Below are positions 62,666-64,000 of a stretch of DNA of 64,000 nt, in pieces. A model generated the notes under the pieces. It was given only the letters and a program-made list of their open reading frames with translations, was not told where the DNA came from and did no database searches. Origin of the DNA: Streptomyces sp. NRRL S-244 (GTDB taxonomy: Bacteria; Actinomycetota; Actinomycetes; Streptomycetales; Streptomycetaceae); the NCBI RefSeq assembly GCF_000717915.1, contig NZ_JOCX01000011.1, forward strand, positions 226,797 through 290,796. Reading direction: 5' to 3'. The translations under genes were made by a program, and so were the position numbers. Every line of letters begins with the position of its first letter. Position 1 is the first letter of the stretch.

Positions 62666-63499
62666 CTAGTACCGGTCGTCCCCGACGTGCAGCGGCTTCG
62701 CGTCGTGGTTGACGAAGAGGTCCTGGCGCGCGGCGGGGTGGTCGGCCGACGGGGCGTTGGACACCGCGTTGTAGCTGATCAGGGCGAGGGTGCGGGCGCG
62801 CGTGGAGCGGTTCGGGCCCGAGCTGTGCACCAGGTTGCCGTGGAAGAAGACCACCGTGCCGGCCGGGCCGGTGGCCTCGTGCACGCCCCGGGTGCGGGCG
62901 AGCTCCTCGGTCGAGGTGTCGGGGAGCGCGTAGGCGTTCCGGCTCGAAGTGATCCAGGCCCAGTCGCCTTCTCCGCCTCCTCCGCCTTCTCCGCTTTCCG
63001 CGGGCCCGGTGTTCCCGGCGGGCGCGGCCGCCCCCGGCCCGTCGGTGTGCGTGCCCGGTATCAGGCGCAGCGGCCCGTTCTCCTCGGTGACCTCGTCGAG
63101 GAACACGGCGGCGGTGAGCGCCGCCGGGCGCCGCATCCCGTCGGCGGCCTGCCAGAAGTCGAAGTCCCGGTGCCACTGCCAGCGGTCGCCGCGCCGGGCC
63201 GCTTTCGGATTGACCTTCCACTGGTACACGTACATGTCCTCGCCGAGGAACAGCCGGGCCAGCGCGGTCAGCGGCGACGCCTCGGCCAGCGCCTGCCAGG
63301 GACCGCCCCTGCGGTGGAGCCCGTAGACGGCGCGCACGGTCGTGCCGTCCTCCTCGAAGAACCGCTGCGGTCCCTCCTCGGCGAGTACCGCGGGCAGTTC
63401 CTCGGTCAGGGGACCCCAGATCTCGTGCGGGGTCATCGGGGGCACGACGACAAAGCCGTCGCGTCGGTATTCGGCCAAGAGCCGCTTCGGGTCCGTCAT
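62666..63499 (-). CDS. Phytanoyl-CoA dioxygenase (PhyH) family Fe(II)/2-oxoglutarate oxygenase
   Basis: A 277-residue PhyH-fold oxygenase. Iron ligands are His110 and Asp112 in WQWHRDFDFW, and a distal His in FFHGNLVHSSGPNRS, with the Arg of NRS suited to bind 2-oxoglutarate. VFLDEVTEENGPLRLIPGTH is the family core. The WHxDF pattern and the NGPL-IPGSH element resemble ectoine hydroxylase EctD, but there are no ectoine genes here. A low-complexity Gly/Glu loop (about 160-180) lies between strands. ATG 63499 is used because the preceding in-frame segment looks non-coding. The substrate is unknown. Confidence 0.85.
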   Translation of the reverse strand: MTDPKRLLAEYRRDGFVVVPPMTPHEIWGPLTEELPAVLAEEGPQRFFEEDGTTVRAVYGLHRRGGPWQALAEASPLTALARLFLGEDMYVYQWKVNPKAARRGDRWQWHRDFDFWQAADGMRRPAALTAAVFLDEVTEENGPLRLIPGTHTDGPGAAAPAGNTGPAESGEGGGGGEGDWAWITSSRNAYALPDTSTEELARTRGVHEATGPAGTVVFFHGNLVHSSGPNRSTRARTLALISYNAVSNAPSADHPAARQDLFVNHDAKPLHVGDDRY

Positions 63500-63620
63500 G
63501 GGCCCAGGGTGCAGCCAGGCCCCCGCCCCGGCGAGGCAGCACGGGGAGCGCACAGGGAGTGCGCCGGGTCACCCCCCGGCCGCTCCCCACCGGCCGTCGC
63601 CGTGGGCCGTGCCCCTCGGA

Positions 63621-63860
63621 TCAGGCCGGGCCGGACGGCCAGATCGGGGAGGTGGCGACCCGGGACCACTCCGGATCGCGGCGGCCCGGAAGGGTGCGTC
63701 CGTCGGCGGCCCAGCGAGTCAGCAGCGCATGGTAGATCGGCGGGTCCGGCTGCCGCTGCTGAACCGATTCTTCATGGCGCGGAACCGATTCTTCGCAGTC
63801 GGGCGGCGCCGGACGTCGCCGCCGTCCCGTTCTTGCCCCGGAGGTTTCGAGCGTGGTCAT
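63621..63860 (-). CDS. Small hypothetical protein
   Basis: A 79-residue protein with no signal or membrane segment. The C-terminal half (YHALLTRWAADGRTLPGRRDPEWSRVATSPIWP) has the regular helix-turn look of a small conserved Streptomyces family that I cannot name; the first 35 residues are Arg/Pro-rich and probably disordered. The start is ATG 63860, with a possible ATG 18 bases upstream. It lies 121 bases upstream of the PhyH-type gene on the same strand, so co-expression is possible. Function is unknown. Confidence 0.5.
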   Translation of the reverse strand: MTTLETSGARTGRRRRPAPPDCEESVPRHEESVQQRQPDPPIYHALLTRWAADGRTLPGRRDPEWSRVATSPIWPSGPA

Positions 63861-64000
63861 GCCGGGCCAACGCGCCACCCGGCGCGCGGGTAATCGCCCC
63901 CGCCCTCCGGGTATCCGTTCGAGATGTCCCCGGCCCCGCGCCCCGGCCCCGCGCCCCGCGTCCCCTGCCCCGGCCCCGCGTCCCCGGCCCGGCCCGCCCC
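63861..64000. other. Low-complexity C-rich end of window
   Basis: From about 63920 the plus strand consists of repeats of CCCCGGCCCCGCG-like units. An ATG at 63925 opens a Pro/Ala-rich frame that runs off the window, but nothing supports it as a gene beyond its openness. It may be a gene's disordered tail or intergenic repeat. Confidence 0.4.

Noticed and set aside
63925..64000. Plus-strand start of a new gene at the window end
   Set aside because: The frame is a Pro/Ala-rich translation of C-rich low-complexity DNA, with no evidence of coding.

Overview
The window is a contiguous piece of a Streptomyces (or very close actinobacterial) chromosome. The evidence is the very high GC content, GTG/TTG starts, ATGA/GTGA/TGATG gene overlaps, a WhiB-family gene, a LAL regulator, an SPW-repeat protein, a GlgX-type debranching enzyme, and rare TTA codons (the bldA hallmark) in four genes. 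I see no prophage, complete insertion sequence, CRISPR array, tRNA or rRNA.

Layout. 0-5.1 kb: tail of a STAS-like gene, glgX, then a partner-switch set (STAS antagonist, RsbW-like kinase, SpoIIE-type phosphatase) coupled to a ParA/MinD-like ATPase, closed by a terminator. 5.15-15.04 kb: nine tightly spaced genes with terminator hairpins at both ends (DJ-1/PfpI protein, aldehyde dehydrogenase, F420/NADP oxidoreductase with a TTA codon, three-subunit molybdenum hydroxylase, MFS exporter, soluble cNMP-domain histidine kinase, NTF2-like protein). 15.2-20.8 kb: TMEM175-type channel, an IS701-like transposase homologue that has lost all three DDE acids, coupled to xdhC, then a GuaB1-type GMP reductase-like enzyme and an ECF sigma factor. 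20.7-28.1 kb (minus): LytTR regulator with a collagen-like linker, small hypothetical protein, SSS symporter, LytS-type kinase and a LAL regulator with a TTA codon. 28.2-30.3 kb (minus): repeat lipoprotein and SGNH hydrolase.

30.6-36.6 kb: a probable lysine-degradation locus, with a CAT-type cationic amino-acid permease, an Lrp/AsnC regulator, a DavA-like amidase and a DavB-like lysine 2-monooxygenase. The permease and davA-like promoter regions each carry two CGCGCAAC boxes spaced 30-31 bp, which suggests one shared regulator. WhiB and GNAT genes sit between on the other strand. 36.8-42.3 kb: DUF5995 protein, NCS2 permease, divergent MFS/ROK pair with a clear palindromic operator, and an NmrA-like reductase. 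42.5-45.1 kb (minus): a GH18 chitinase with the classic chi direct-repeat promoter. 45.2-51.5 kb: FMN riboswitch, ribD-ribE-ribM-ribAB-ribH, hisE-hisG and a PH-domain membrane protein. 51.9-54.4 kb: a pair of CNNM/CorC proteins. 54.4-57.4 kb (minus): orphan EccA-like AAA ATPase (TTA codon) and a uridine-kinase-like protein. 57.5-63.9 kb: secreted C39-like protein, SPW-repeat protein, tiny membrane protein, a frame-disrupted DUF6230/DUF6114-like remnant, TetR regulator plus acyl-CoA dehydrogenase, PhyH-type dioxygenase and a small hypothetical protein.

Most of the window is housekeeping or core Streptomyces content. The most unusual parts are the molybdenum-hydroxylase operon with its soluble sensor kinase and TTA switch, the catalytically dead transposase coupled to xdhC, and the paired CGCGCAAC boxes. 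Functional statements rest on motifs and remembered family sequences; no database search was run.
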